This document shows positions 21,762 to 33,134 of a stretch of 64,000 bases of DNA, piece after piece (the stretch's first letter is position 1; each line of letters opens with the position of its first letter). The position numbers were made by a program, and so were the translations under genes. The notes beneath the pieces were generated by a model. The model did no database searches, had not been told where the DNA came from, and saw only the letters and a program-made list of their open reading frames with translations. Origin of the DNA: Phymatolithon calcareum. Its lineage: Eukaryota > Rhodophyta > Florideophyceae > Hapalidiales. Location: contig OZ345371.1 of NCBI GenBank assembly GCA_977006965.1, positions 682,001 through 746,000 of the forward strand. Reading direction: 5' to 3'.

Positions 21762-24509
21762 TATTCATTGGACTGATTTCGTGATAGTTCTCTTTCGTGT
21801 TTACTAGCAACACAAGTGTTTACCCAGGCTGGGTGACGAAATCAGCGTAACAGAAAAGATATAAAATCCTGCTGGGAAACGAACCCAAGCATTAAGAAGA
21901 AAACCGAACTCTATCAAGAATTCTAGCAAGAGCTAGTGCGCCTAATACCGAACGCCGGAGACGGTGTGTTCCACTAGTGGTGGACACAGCTATCGATTCA
22001 TGGACCCTTTGGTCACTAAAAGCATAGAACCGATTATCCTCCAAAGATCCTGCTTCTGGCTGTGAATCAAGGAGGACAATCGCTGATACCATCCAAGTCA
22101 GCTCGCAGTTTCGAAAGCTTGGCTTCGCTTGTCATCAGGGCGATATAAGACTACGTCATCTCGCTCGCTGGAGAAAGTTTGGCCAATTCGATATTGGAAC
22201 TTCATTTACCAACAAGGCTGAACCAGTTGACCTGCTGGAAATTCCAAACAAGACGATTTCGCTCGCCTGACGGAATTTACGCCAGCGCAAAGTGACAGAG
22301 TTTCTGCCTAGAAAAGTTGCATGGACGTCTGGCATCTGCTGTAGTTTCAATAGGGAGCTGAGCCCGTCGTTTACTTTCAGGATACTCACGACAGTTTCTT
22401 TACAGGAAACAGGTTTCTTGAAGTTCTCGCTTTCTCGCCTCATTTCAAAGGCTTGGGACCTCGATCCAAGCCATGGATCACAGTAGCAGAGCAAAAATCA
22501 GTTCCAAACGCCACCATTAAGCCATCGCAGACTTTGTAGGAAAACTAAAACTAAACTCCTTTCGTTACTACTTTCCGCACTAACATGTTTAGCGAGATAG
22601 ACCGTTGGACTTCGAGCAAGCGAAAATGAAGCGCTAACTTTCCGCGATCAACATGTGTGCGCGGTCTTCAAAGTCGGCTCCGCTATCACAAGAAATCGCT
22701 TCAGGTAAAAACGAACACAAGAACAGCGAAGGACTTGAAGAGAGTCATTATTTGAGGTTTGCGGTAGTTGTGCAAGGTTGTTCTTCGGGTGCTAGAAGGT
22801 ATGTTTTGAATGTTGAGGGCATTGATAGCCTTGTCTAGAGTAATCCTTACTTAGATCCCGGTACAAAGGTTCAAGACAACTTCAGACACGGTATGCGTAC
22901 TAACAATGTACTGTGTTCGGGTCGGGCTGTTAGTCGACGGAAATTCATCGGCAGAGTTCGGAGCAAAACGGTAGAAGATCTGTGCAGAGAGAAACCCGTA
23001 GCGATAATCCAATATTTGAACGAAGAGAACTTGCTCGAGAGCAAGTTTAGGCGTTAACTTAAAAATTGACGTCATCTGCAATAAAGAAAGAAAGAAAGAA
23101 ACAATGTACTGTTACAGCAGCTAGACGAGTGCGCCTGTCATAATCGCGGAGCTCGTTGACTGAGAGTTAGATCATATGTTAGAGTCTCCAGATTATTCTG
23201 CCCGACGGCTAAATAGTCCAGACGGCAGGAGAACCCCATGTAAACCGCTACCGCACTTTCCAACAACTATTTGCTACACCTTGAGAACCAGAAACTCGCG
23301 TGTTAAATCGTGGTAGGATTTTGCAGCTCACTGATACAGAAACCTTTTTTCCATCATTCCAATCTCTTGTGTTGTTGTCTTCATCAGAGAATTGCAAACA
23401 CCAGATATTATTCTAGCCCATCAATAAACACGTAAAACAGAGTGGACGCCTGTGTTTCATAGTGCATGTAGATGCGGGCGCTTGTGATGCATGTTTCATA
23501 CTCAGATGGAAACTGCCTGCTCAAGATCAGATGGGTTCTCCACGTATTGGTGGTATTATTGAAATCTCGGCTTCTTCTTGAGACGTCAGGAGGGTGAAAA
23601 GTAACCGTACTCTTCTTTCGAACGTGAAAAGTTCCGAGAAGCGTGTTTTTCTTCTCCGTTAATACTAGCTTTTGTACTATGTCCCTCACAGAAATAACAG
23701 AGAAATTTCGAGTACCAGCTGCTGGCTGCTTGAAACATGGCTTCGAGTGGAATCGCCAAATAACGAGCGGCAGGAAGAGAAGAAGTGTGCTTACAATTAG
23801 CTAGGAGGATTAACTCCCTGCTGTAATCTAAGAAGAGGAAAAACAAAAAGCACTGCTTGCTAACCCCAAAGGGGAATAAACATTTATTATTATAGACGGC
23901 GCATTCGCAGCACAGACATTGAATCATGCGGACATTGGATTACACTTGAATGTTGAAGCTGTAGAGCTCTCTCGTGACGGCGTATAGTTTATTAAGATTT
24001 CACAGCTCACAGATGGAAGCATTGATCTCTAACTTAGGGGGTTAAAGCTGATAACTTGAGTACGTACAACCTGAGGGCTTGTAGGCCCCAGCCATATGCT
24101 CTGACTTAAAGTCATATCTCTCCTTGAGAAGCGTTACTACGTTTCCCATCGATGGATGTGGACTTGCAAGTCTGAGAATAGAAGCCAAGAAGTGCAACAT
24201 TTTCATTCTGCTAATTGCACCAAATGTTGCTGGTTCCACTAAATGGTAACCCACTTCAAGCGCATCAAAATCAATTTGATTGCACAACCGAATAGCCATC
24301 GGTGATACTCGTGAAAGGAATGGAACCTCAGACGACGGATGCCGACACGCCGAAATAGGTAAGATAGTATTATTCTTAGGGTTATGAACATGACCTCATC
24401 ATCATCATCACTGTTTTCTTCTCTCTGCAGCGGCTTGCGTGAGCCCTTCACGCTAGCTAGTGTTACAAAATCGATGTTAGAGATGGGGTGACTTGAGAGA
24501 AGAAACGGG
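21762..24509. other. Unassigned stretch
   Basis: Frames of up to 113 codons without motifs. Contains an (AAAG)n run at 23083-23101 and an ATC trinucleotide run at 24396-24415. The minus frame 24299-24042 (85 codons) has a fairly natural composition, but I do not recognise it. Confidence 0.3.
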
Positions 24510-24960
24510 ATGAATGCTGGTAATCACCGAATGGAAATTGAGAAGCAGTGGTGTCGGAGAGACCTCGTCGAAGGGACCACCCAAATGCTGACGAATAGCC
24601 CCCGTAAAGGGCACCAAAAAAACCTTGACCTTGTGTGTAGTCCAGAGGGTTTATCGGTAATTCCTAGAATGGTAGTCCTTCCCCTCAACAAAGTAGGAGG
24701 TCCGCAACTACTTAAAAAGTGTGGTAGACAAGTGGGATGTCTGTCGAATTAAGGCAGGTCATCTAGGACTGTCTGTGAGTGTGACCCACTACTTCTAAAC
24801 GTAAGGGAATTTGAAATAGGTGTCGTTAGGCGACGTAATAGAATAGAGGACCACCGCGGAGTCCGTTACCTAAAGACGCAGACGGCTCTACAAAGCAAAA
24901 AGGAAGATATTGACTCTAGAACTCAAGCGCTTTTTTATGGTTACACGAAACTATATCCAA
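24510..24960 (+). pseudogene. Possible LINE endonuclease-end remnant
   Basis: The plus frame 24510-24752 contains VEGTTQMLTNSPRKGHQKNL followed by DLVCSPEGL. This resembles the end of LINE APE-type endonucleases (PTRxxxxLDLVLTxxP). Downstream (24820-24960), after a stop, charged helical sequence continues as would the linker to RT. There is no RT. Weak, motif-based call. Confidence 0.3.
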
Positions 24961-25881
24961 GCGATTCGCAAGGTAGGGATACGGTTTCTTACGTCCATTT
25001 CTTTATTTCACCGAATTTACCACTTGCGTGCAAAATAAAATCTTAAGAATACCAATTTCAGGATACGAAATTGGAGCACCACGCAAGCATAGGCGTCGTT
25101 ATGATTTCCTTGTGTTCTTAGCAGAACACTATAAAAGCCGCCGAACTCATCCGTCGATGCATTTCTGAAAGCAAGTAAGAAAACAACCATCGAAGTTTGC
25201 TTAACAAGGATACCGAGGGATACTGTCCTCGACCTTAGATCTCGACGAGGACATACCGGCTCCAAAGTTTCTCATTGCGATTAGCCCCAGTCGTCTGTTC
25301 AAGAATGAACCGACTCCAAAGTTGCTCATTGTGCGTATCCCTATGGGGTCTCAATAACAAGCTCGAAACTTAAATTTCGCCACAGCTAGTGACCCGCATT
25401 GCTATAGTACCAATGGAATCACCCTGATTTCTTCACGAGAATCACGAAAAACGAAATTGAGCTTGGCGGGGTGGACAATTGGATTATACTGGTCTCATTG
25501 GAACGAACCTCGGTATAAATAGTACGGGCTGGTTGAGCGAAGAGATCCTCAGACTGTACTTTTTACTTCCACTAGAAAGTATGGTGCCGTACAGTTCGAA
25601 ATTTCTAGTCCCCCGGGTTCCGGAGGCTAGGCCGATGGACGCTCCACCCTTGGCCTTCGCAGGTTGAGAGTTTAACTAACGTACTGTTGGATGGCGTTGG
25701 TGATCTTTGCTATGCAAATCTCGGGCAAAAGCCTCTTCTGGGACATCGCTGCATGCTGCTTTCTGTCATTGTGGAACCGAATTTTCGTTTCGTACACGTT
25801 TCGCGAGAGAAGAGGCCTCCACTTTCGAATATGTTTAGATTTATATAGAATTTGGCAGGGATCATTTTTATGACAGATCTA
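24961..25881. other. Unassigned stretch
   Basis: Short frames on both strands (82 codons minus at 25265-25017; 60-62 codons plus at 25479-25873), with nothing recognisable. It ends where the large inverted repeat begins. Confidence 0.3.
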
Positions 25882-26299
25882 CAGCCACTCTGTGCCGTGG
25901 TTTTCGCGTCAAGTCCGATTGCAGAACAAGTGGATGAAACTGTGTCTGCGAAATATGTTCACGACTGCCGGCACTAGATCTAAATGAGGACAGAACAGGC
26001 GAACCATGTACGGATATCATTCCGCTGCGACCTCGCTTATGGTTTGCCGCAGCGAGAAGTGCAGGCTCTCGCTCAATATGCTAGGTCAAGATGCGTCTCT
26101 CGGCGCCCCGGCGCCAGACTGCAAGTACCGCCTCAGAAAACCCTGTACTTGCGGCTTCCCGTGGGAAAACTTTTACGAGAGTTGTTCGCGACGCATAAGA
26201 GCCATTTTCTTGCTATGTGAAGTCCGAACTTGTCGAACTTTCTCTTAAACAAGAAGAATTTTCCCATCATTGGACGGTTCGCCAATTCCATGGCGCTGA

Positions 26300-26600
26300 C
26301 GTCAGACCGCTCAGCAAGGCTCCGATCATGGTTTTGTGACACGGTCGTGTACCGTTAGTAGCATGCAAATAGCTTTAAATTCGATAGCTTATACTCTGGG
26401 CCAGCTCCTCCCACTTCCATTCTCCCTGGGGCTACCAAAGACAAGCAACACAAGGTTCCCTAGTGTTCCACAAAACCTCATCAATGAGAATCCCAGCGAA
26501 GGACATTACGGAGCGTCGAGACACCCATCCACGGCCGGCGCGTAAATTGCGAATAAATGTACTCGCCATTTGTCGAACACGTTCAATCTTCAGCGGCAAA
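26300..26600. other. 301-bp segment present only in the left arm
   Basis: In the right arm the flanks meet directly at GCGCTGAACGTAG (near 40870). The left arm reads GCGCTGA at its left flank and GCAAAACGTAG at its right. No terminal repeats or clean duplication mark it as an insertion, so a deletion in the right arm at a short CGT microhomology is at least as likely. Confidence 0.75.
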
Positions 26601-27064
26601 ACGTAGAACCTCAAAGAGTCAGTCTCTTTACGTACTCCTGACTGCTCGACTGGAGTGGATTCTTTGCACTCCCGCTTCTTCTTTTTCCGCAGGATTCCAA
26701 GCTCAGCTTCCGTCGCGCACCTCTGCGGCTTTTAGATCTCGAAAAAGGTTCTTGAAGACTCGGGGCGACGAAAAAATTGCCAATAGCCATCATACGAGTA
26801 AAACAAAGTGCAGAGCGTCGAAAAGAGGATCCACAGTTCAGTAGTAGTGACCTTGGTACCGAAACATCACCATATCGCGCATATCTGGTGCGTACCGTAT
26901 TCCTCTGGACAATTTTATTGCATCGAAACTCGACATGTGGTCTCCTTCTGTAATTTGAGCACAAATACTTGGAGGTTCCAAATTATAAAGCTTCCCTGGG
27001 GCCAATGTTTGCTCATCTGGTGCAAGTTAAGACACACACCAATCCCGCACTTGCATCGCCATTT

Positions 27065-27445
27065 CCTAGGCTGGTGACCTAATGGAAGAGTGTACTTCAA
27101 AAAGCAGTAACACTTTCTACAGAAGAAGCTGAATATATGGCCGCATCGGAAGCCGCCCGTGTCATTGTGTGGCTGTAGCAGATCGAATAGGAATTTCGAA
27201 TACCCATTCCAAACCCGACTTGTCTTCTTGTCGATAATACAGCTGCTATCGCAATGTCTTTTGCAAACGGGACAACAACGCGGTCAAAGCACATTGACAC
27301 GCGCACATTGCATCTAAGAGCATGTGCAGCGCAATAAGATCGCATCTGAGCACACACCGAGCGCAAAGCAAGTCGCAGACACGTTTACGAAACCGCTACC
27401 GCCTTCGAAGTTTCATCGTAATATTGAGCTCATACACAGCGACGT
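27065..27445 (+). pseudogene. Copia RNase H C-terminal remnant, left arm
   Basis: Plus-strand pieces: WKSVLQKAVTLSTEEAEYMA, then (shifted) LLVDNTAAIAM, RSKHID, EHVQRNKIASEHTPSAKQVA and DTFTKPLPPTKFHRNIELI. These are the TLSxxEAEY, DNxAAI, RxKHID and QxADxxTKxL blocks of Ty1/Copia RNase H. Stops break it; one is where the right arm still reads IREH (TAA in place of CGA here). RT, integrase and LTRs of this element are not recognisable. Confidence 0.7.
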
Positions 27446-30400
27446 GCAAGAAGCTGTGCAAGGCTGATGGCTTCGCGTTTCTTCCAACTCGTCGCCCGTG
27501 CTGTAATTTTCTCATCGACAGCTTCGGTACTCACCCACGTCGTTGACTTCTCCACATGGATCTCGCATACGTGCACCCTACTGCAATCCAGAAACGAGTC
27601 TAGTGACTGGCGCATACCATCTGCCTGCAACACTATGTGTGCCTGTGCCTGTCTCCTGGAACCCAGGGCGACCAGAAAACCATAAATAAACTCGCTAGCC
27701 CCTGATGAGCAAAGGGAGAGGATAGAAGCCAACACACCTTGCGCTTTTTGCTCGATTTACCCTCGTCTTGCCAGAACACGAACGCACTGAACACGATACA
27801 CCCTTTCATCACTGCGTTCAGAGCTAATTTTTCAGAGACCGTCCCATAAGCCCCATTGGCAAACCCATTGGCAAGATCATTTATGGAAAACGAGAGGTCT
27901 TCAGCAGTTTGCGCAAGTTCTGGCAGCATTTCACCGTTATCAAACGATAGCGTCGACGTTTCGAAATCCCAATCTTCAATTGCCTCCTCAAGTAGGGTCT
28001 GGCCCCAATCCGTTACAAAGCATCGCACTCATATTGGGGTCCGCGTCAGATCAGTCTTCTGCTCAATATGACGAACTTGCGCCCCCTGCACGCTTCATCT
28101 CATTCTTTGCGATCAGAGTCCCAATGACTTTCATCAATTGCGTTTAACCGGCAGTCCGATCCGGCGTGTCTTTCTATACAGCCCGTCACTCACTCGAAGG
28201 TAATAGTCCTCCTCGTGCAATTTCCTGGTTAAGCTTTGCGTTGACAGGGTCCTTCCCAATTTTCTCCTGAAATCTTGACGTAAACCGAACAATCGCATCT
28301 CCTACTCCACGAAAATCTCCGCGCACGACCGCAGAGACATTTTACGTGGCGTTCCAGCTCCTTGTGACGCCCCGAGGCTTCGGAAACCATCACAGAATAG
28401 CACGTCTTCTGTAGACCTTGCCAGTACTTGCAACTGTTGAAATTATTCGTTTCGTACTTGAAGATCGGCTGCATCGATGGCTGGGAATCCATCAGACGTG
28501 CGTGTTTCTCCTTCTGGTGGTTTGAGGAAAAACCGCCTTGGAACACGTTCAGACCACTTCGTGCTACATAATACGGCATCTTCGAAATACCTAGGCACTG
28601 ACGGGCGTTATACGTCCCAGAGACCTCGACGTTTACCTCTAAATCGTGCTTGACGGCTGCTTTCTTTGGTGCCGTACCATTCTTGATCTTCTTACCTTCC
28701 CCGAGCTACTTCTTCGGCGAATCAAAACACAATTAGTCAATCATGAAGTGGGCTCCTTCGCCTTGTCGCGCTCTCTCGACCGCTCACAAAATCTGTCTTT
28801 CACCAGAAGTACTGGGAAATCTCTCGGTAAGAAGAGAGAGGCCTGGCGAAGATCTTCGTCGCGTTCTCTCGGAGATTTAAGTGGAGCGGAGGTGTAGATT
28901 TCCATTCACTCACTTTTCCTCGAGCTCAGTGGCGTTGTCGGCGGGAGCATTACTCCGAATTCCTCGGGGAGAGCGTACGCGGTACTCGCCGCCAGTATTA
29001 CACCGCGGCCGTTTACACCGCTATGTTTCCAGTCTCACTTTTCAAATATTAAAAGCAATCTCCTCAATGCAAACAGTAGTCGAATTTTCCGTCAGATATC
29101 TTTTCATTACGAGAAACCACTTGATAAAACTATCCGTATTTTGGGCTGTTTTTCTAGCACCCGAACACCTTGGAAATCCTTTCTTCCTAGCATCCACAGG
29201 ACCAATAGTATTCGACGTGTGCTTGAAAAGTCATTCCCAGTACACAAACTGGCCTCTGAACCTGCCTAAGCAGCACCACTCGTCGCATTTGTTTCAAATA
29301 TGTCACTCTCGGCCTTTTCGGCATTGATTATTTTCCAACGCGCGCGCTGCATCCTGCTGATTTGGTAGAGCTCACCGCATTGTGTGGTCCTTTCGAAGTG
29401 CAGAACATCTGGAAGCTTTCTGACAGACGTCTCACTCAACGCGTTCATCACCACCGAATGCTCCTGCCAAAGAAGACACGGCATTCACGCGTACTTCTTC
29501 GTTCAGGCTCGTGAAACCTGGGTTCTCTGTGCAGTATAGAATGTCCCTCGGGGAACTTGGAGGTGTGACGCAGGGCACTGCACGGCACTTGTTTTTGAGG
29601 GAATTCCCAGAGATGTTGATCTTTGCATTTGGGTTATCACGGCGATACGGAATGGTATTTGTACGAGATTACATTGCGCTTGCGATAAAAATCTGCGCAA
29701 GACGTCATGGATTCATTCGCATACATCTTACCACTCTAAATTGGTGAAATTGACAGTACTGATCTCTTTTTCGACGCTACTGCATGTATCATCGAGCCCA
29801 GAAGACGCGCCAACAATATCAGCCACCGGAGATAAGGCATCAGCGTCGCCAGTAGTTTCATCCAGACTTCAAAAGTCCCTCCACATCGTCATTGGATATG
29901 CGGACCAGAATCGTTTGGTCCACACGGCCTTGTCTCTGTACCATTAAAAGTCCTTCCCCTCAAGTCCCACCAGCGTTCCGGACGTTTCAAATCGTACTGC
30001 AGCACTGAAACCGGACGCGAGCATCCATTTAAAGGACGGCGAATGAAGATTGGCTGCGTAGCGATGCAGATGTTAAGCTGGACATGGCGTGCAACTTTTG
30101 CACCTTGGACAGCTGTTGTGACATCTTTCAGGTCTACTAGAGCCGTAAGGATTCCTAGTGGTTCCATAAGCTTCAAGAAATCCAACAGAAAAAGAAAGAA
30201 AGAAAATGCATTTTCGTCCAAGGCAAGAAAATCTTTTCCAAATTAAAAAATAATTTGTGAAGTGAAACAAGCATGAAAAGGTACGCAAATGGGACCCCTG
30301 ATAAACATAGCGCGCAGAAGGAGGTTTTAAAAAAATTGTATCCCAAAATATAATCAAAAATTAGATTCTGAGCGACAAATATGTAGTTTGAATGACTCCT

Positions 30401-30694
30401 GCTGCCTCTAACGGCAGACGTGACGACAGTGTCGACACCCGTGACTCGGCAGCGGTGCCTGGACTACGTGACCGAACAAATCCTACGTCAGTCCCACAGT
30501 AATCAGCTGGAAGCTCTTCTCGGTGTACAGAGACGCGCATGACGTGCATCAGAGCATTGTTTAGGGCGATGGCGCAGGACTGTGTGGTCTACGTTTTGCA
30601 TCGCTCTGGAACACTTTCTACAGGAACAGAACTGCCGCGCGGTGGGCCAGAGGTAACTCAACAAATATTAACTGCTCACGGTGCACATACTTGT

Positions 30695-30822
30695 AGGGGT
30701 AATTGGCAGGGAGAACAAGTGTTACTGGTGCTTTGCTTGTTCAGAGCGTGGCGCCATATTCAAGGGTAATCGGCAGGGAGAACAAGTGTTCCTGGTCCTT
30801 TGCTTGTTCAGAGCGTACGCTG
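30695..30822. repeat. Two-copy tandem repeat, about 67 bp, left arm
   Basis: GGCAGGGAGAACAAGTGTT, then CTTTGCTTGTTCAGAGCGT, occurs from 30701 and again from 30768 with small differences. The mirror pair lies at about 36653-36780 in the right arm. Confidence 0.7.
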
Positions 30823-31664
30823 CTTGATTGAATTTTTCAATTGGCAAAAATATCTTGTGCTTACGCTTTGGCGCTGCGGCACTTCCTTAATCGCGAACAT
30901 TGCAATTACCTGCGCGGCAAAGCAATGTCTTCATCTTCATCCACTGGTTCAGATTAGCACACTTTGAAAGAAACACTAGACGTGAGTTGACGCCGATTTC
31001 AAAGTTGTATTGGCAACAATTGCTACATGTTCCACCTAAATGCAAAGCAAATTCAGACCTAAGAAACATGATTTGAGCTTCACAACTTTACGATGCCTCT
31101 TCACCTTCATGTAGGAATGTTCGCCTACAGTCCTTACATTTGAAAGTGGGCTCACTAAGTACACACTGCAATCTTTATGAAATGCCAACTTTAACTCTGA
31201 TGTATGGCCCATTGCTGCCAGGTTGACAAGCACCGAATATGGCAGTCCTCAGCGTGTTCTTGTACTATGCTGTCTTACTAATAGAGGAACCCCCGCGACC
31301 CTGCATTACATGTTTGGAAAATAAACAGTCATCTTTCAACTATCTCTGAAGAGAGTGACACATATCTGCTGTAGAAAGCACAAGTTGAGTTGAGTCTCTT
31401 TAGCACCGAAGAGTGTGAGCAATTGAAAACACTGTTGGGCTGTTCTGAGGCCGGTCAATTTAATTACTGTACAGGAAAGGAAAGCAACGTAGGAGGAACA
31501 AGGAAGTGTAATCAGATCTTATTGCACTTTTTTCTGGCACCACATCTGCGACCACCAAGCCTCCGTACTCGTCAAAGATTTCGGCCCCGGGGACGTTGAG
31601 TGGTTCCAGGTACAGTGCGGTGGCGTGTAGCGAGAGCGGCGCAGTTGCCCTGAGCACGACCACG

Positions 31665-32589
31665 CAAATTTCTTGGTCGAAGAACGAAGATGCCAAGAAC
31701 ATTTCTCCTTTTTCGGTGATAATGGATGCTATCCCGCAGAGTATGGAATGAATAAGAACGGATAGCCCGACAGTGATGACAGATCGGAGGTCGGATGGAT
31801 CAACTTTTCTGCCACTTCCAACAGGTGCCCCAAGACCAGGACAAGTTCAACCTTGATATTGGGATCAAGGTCTTGAAATAGTTCTTCCCCACTTGTTTGA
31901 CTTGATGGAAAAATATTGGATCAAAAACGCTCCTGACGTTGAGAACCGCTCTCGTTCAAGAGCGGTGTGAATGAACGGAAACTCTCTCGTGTTCCAAGAA
32001 TCGATTAACTTTTTTGGACACGAAAAAGAGAGCTCTTTGGAAATAATTCCTGGGGGAGCAATGTTTTACAGATCTTGTTTGTCTTCGGGACGCATCTTTA
32101 CTTGTTCATGACAGGAACTCGTAAAAAGGTTTGCATATAGATTTAAATGGTCCAAGCTAAGAAATCATTGATTGCAATTTTTTTCAGCTTGGGAGCCTTT
32201 TGTTGAAATATAACTTCAAAGAGATTATAGAAATGAAAGGAATCAACGCTGACATTCTAAAATTTTACAAGTATAACACTGAGCGGTGATACTTGTAAAA
32301 TTCGGGAACAGGGCTTTTCTGTTGCCTTCATCTCCTATCTTGTTCCAAAAATGAGCTCGCCTACGTCTAAAGCAGAATCATTGCTTGCTGCTGCTTTTGT
32401 TCATCTCCGCGAACTGGAACAGTTCTTCAGTGCAGAATATGCAGAGTCGAATGTGGCAGTCATTGTTCAAGTACCTGGATTCTCCAGGGTTTATTCTGCA
32501 AAAAAGGTTCTCGATTATGCAGAAGACGGAGTGCGGTCATTTCGGAAAGGAAGAATAGTTCTGAACTCTTGTCTTCCAGCCCAGTATAC
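31665..32589. other. Spacer of the inverted repeat, first part
   Basis: Includes a plus frame of 84 codons (32351-32605, start MSSPTSKAESLLAAAFVHLR). It may be the N-terminal part of the following OTU-like pseudogene, but it contains no DGNC-type cysteine box. The rest shows no gene. Confidence 0.3.
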
Positions 32590-33134
32590 AGTCACAAGCA
32601 AATAACACGCATATTTGCTCTCATAGAGAAGGCGATTAACGTTCCGAAAACAAGTCCATATCCTTGGCTGCAAAGAATGCTGGAAATATGGAAATCACTT
32701 TCTAGAAATTCTCCTGGGGCGGGGAGCGTCTTACCGATTACTGCTTGTTGGCCACTATATTTGATATTCGGATTGAAGTTTGGGATGCAGATTACGACAG
32801 AAATCATGCGGAGGACGTTGTATCCATGGCTTGGAACGAGGACAGAATCAGATGCGTCCAAATGAGACTAAACAGATTTTTTGTTCCTGAGTGGGTTTGT
32901 CTCCCAAGTGAGTGCACTTCTCGGAAAGATCCAAAGAATTTAGATCCAGGTTTCTACTTGGGAAGGAGGCAAGTGTCATTTGATAAAGAAAACCTGCAAG
33001 TTGTTAAAGGATACCGGTGTAGGTCAAACGGAGGGTCCCATTATCAGCTCATTGCTGGCTGTGACAAAGAGCAGGTTGGTCCGCTAGAAACACAGGGAAA
33101 TATGAAACAAGGAATGGAAATTTTGACTTCTTAA
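32590..33134 (+). pseudogene. OTU-like cysteine protease remnant (tentative)
   Basis: After a frameshift near 32715 the plus strand reads WGGERLTDYCLLATIFDIRI followed by EVWD, matching the OTU pattern WGGxxEL..A..FxxxIxV. About 110 residues on it reads GGSHYQLIAGC, resembling the family's catalytic-His motif (HY). The upstream frame (ITRIFALIEKAINVPKT) could be the helix after the Cys box, but no clear DGNCLF motif is seen. The WGG-to-HY spacing is longer than usual. OTU proteases remove ubiquitin and also occur in some mobile elements and viruses. A small host protein or chance similarity is possible. Confidence 0.3.

Larger units (their letters stand above)
25882..31664 (+). repeat. Left arm of a giant inverted repeat (5783 bp)
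   Basis: The reverse complement matches 35811-41292 almost throughout: paired positions sum to 67475 from the inner edge out to 26601, and to 67174 from 26299 to the outer edge. The shift of 301 is one indel (26300-26600 present only here). Substitutions are scattered at roughly 1 % by eye. The outer edge starts at CAGCCACTCTGTGCCG; the inner edge ends at TGAGCACGACCACG. Contents: a Copia RNase H remnant (27065-27445), a two-copy tandem repeat near 30.70-30.82 kb, and many short frames I cannot assign. Confidence 0.9.

Noticed and set aside
22851-23101. Gene near the AAAG microsatellite
   Set aside because: No frame with a recognisable motif; only simple sequence is certain.
28881-29327. 148-codon ORF, present in both inverted-repeat arms (mirror 38149-38595)
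   Set aside because: Duplication explains its presence twice; overlapping minus frames and no domain give no support for coding.
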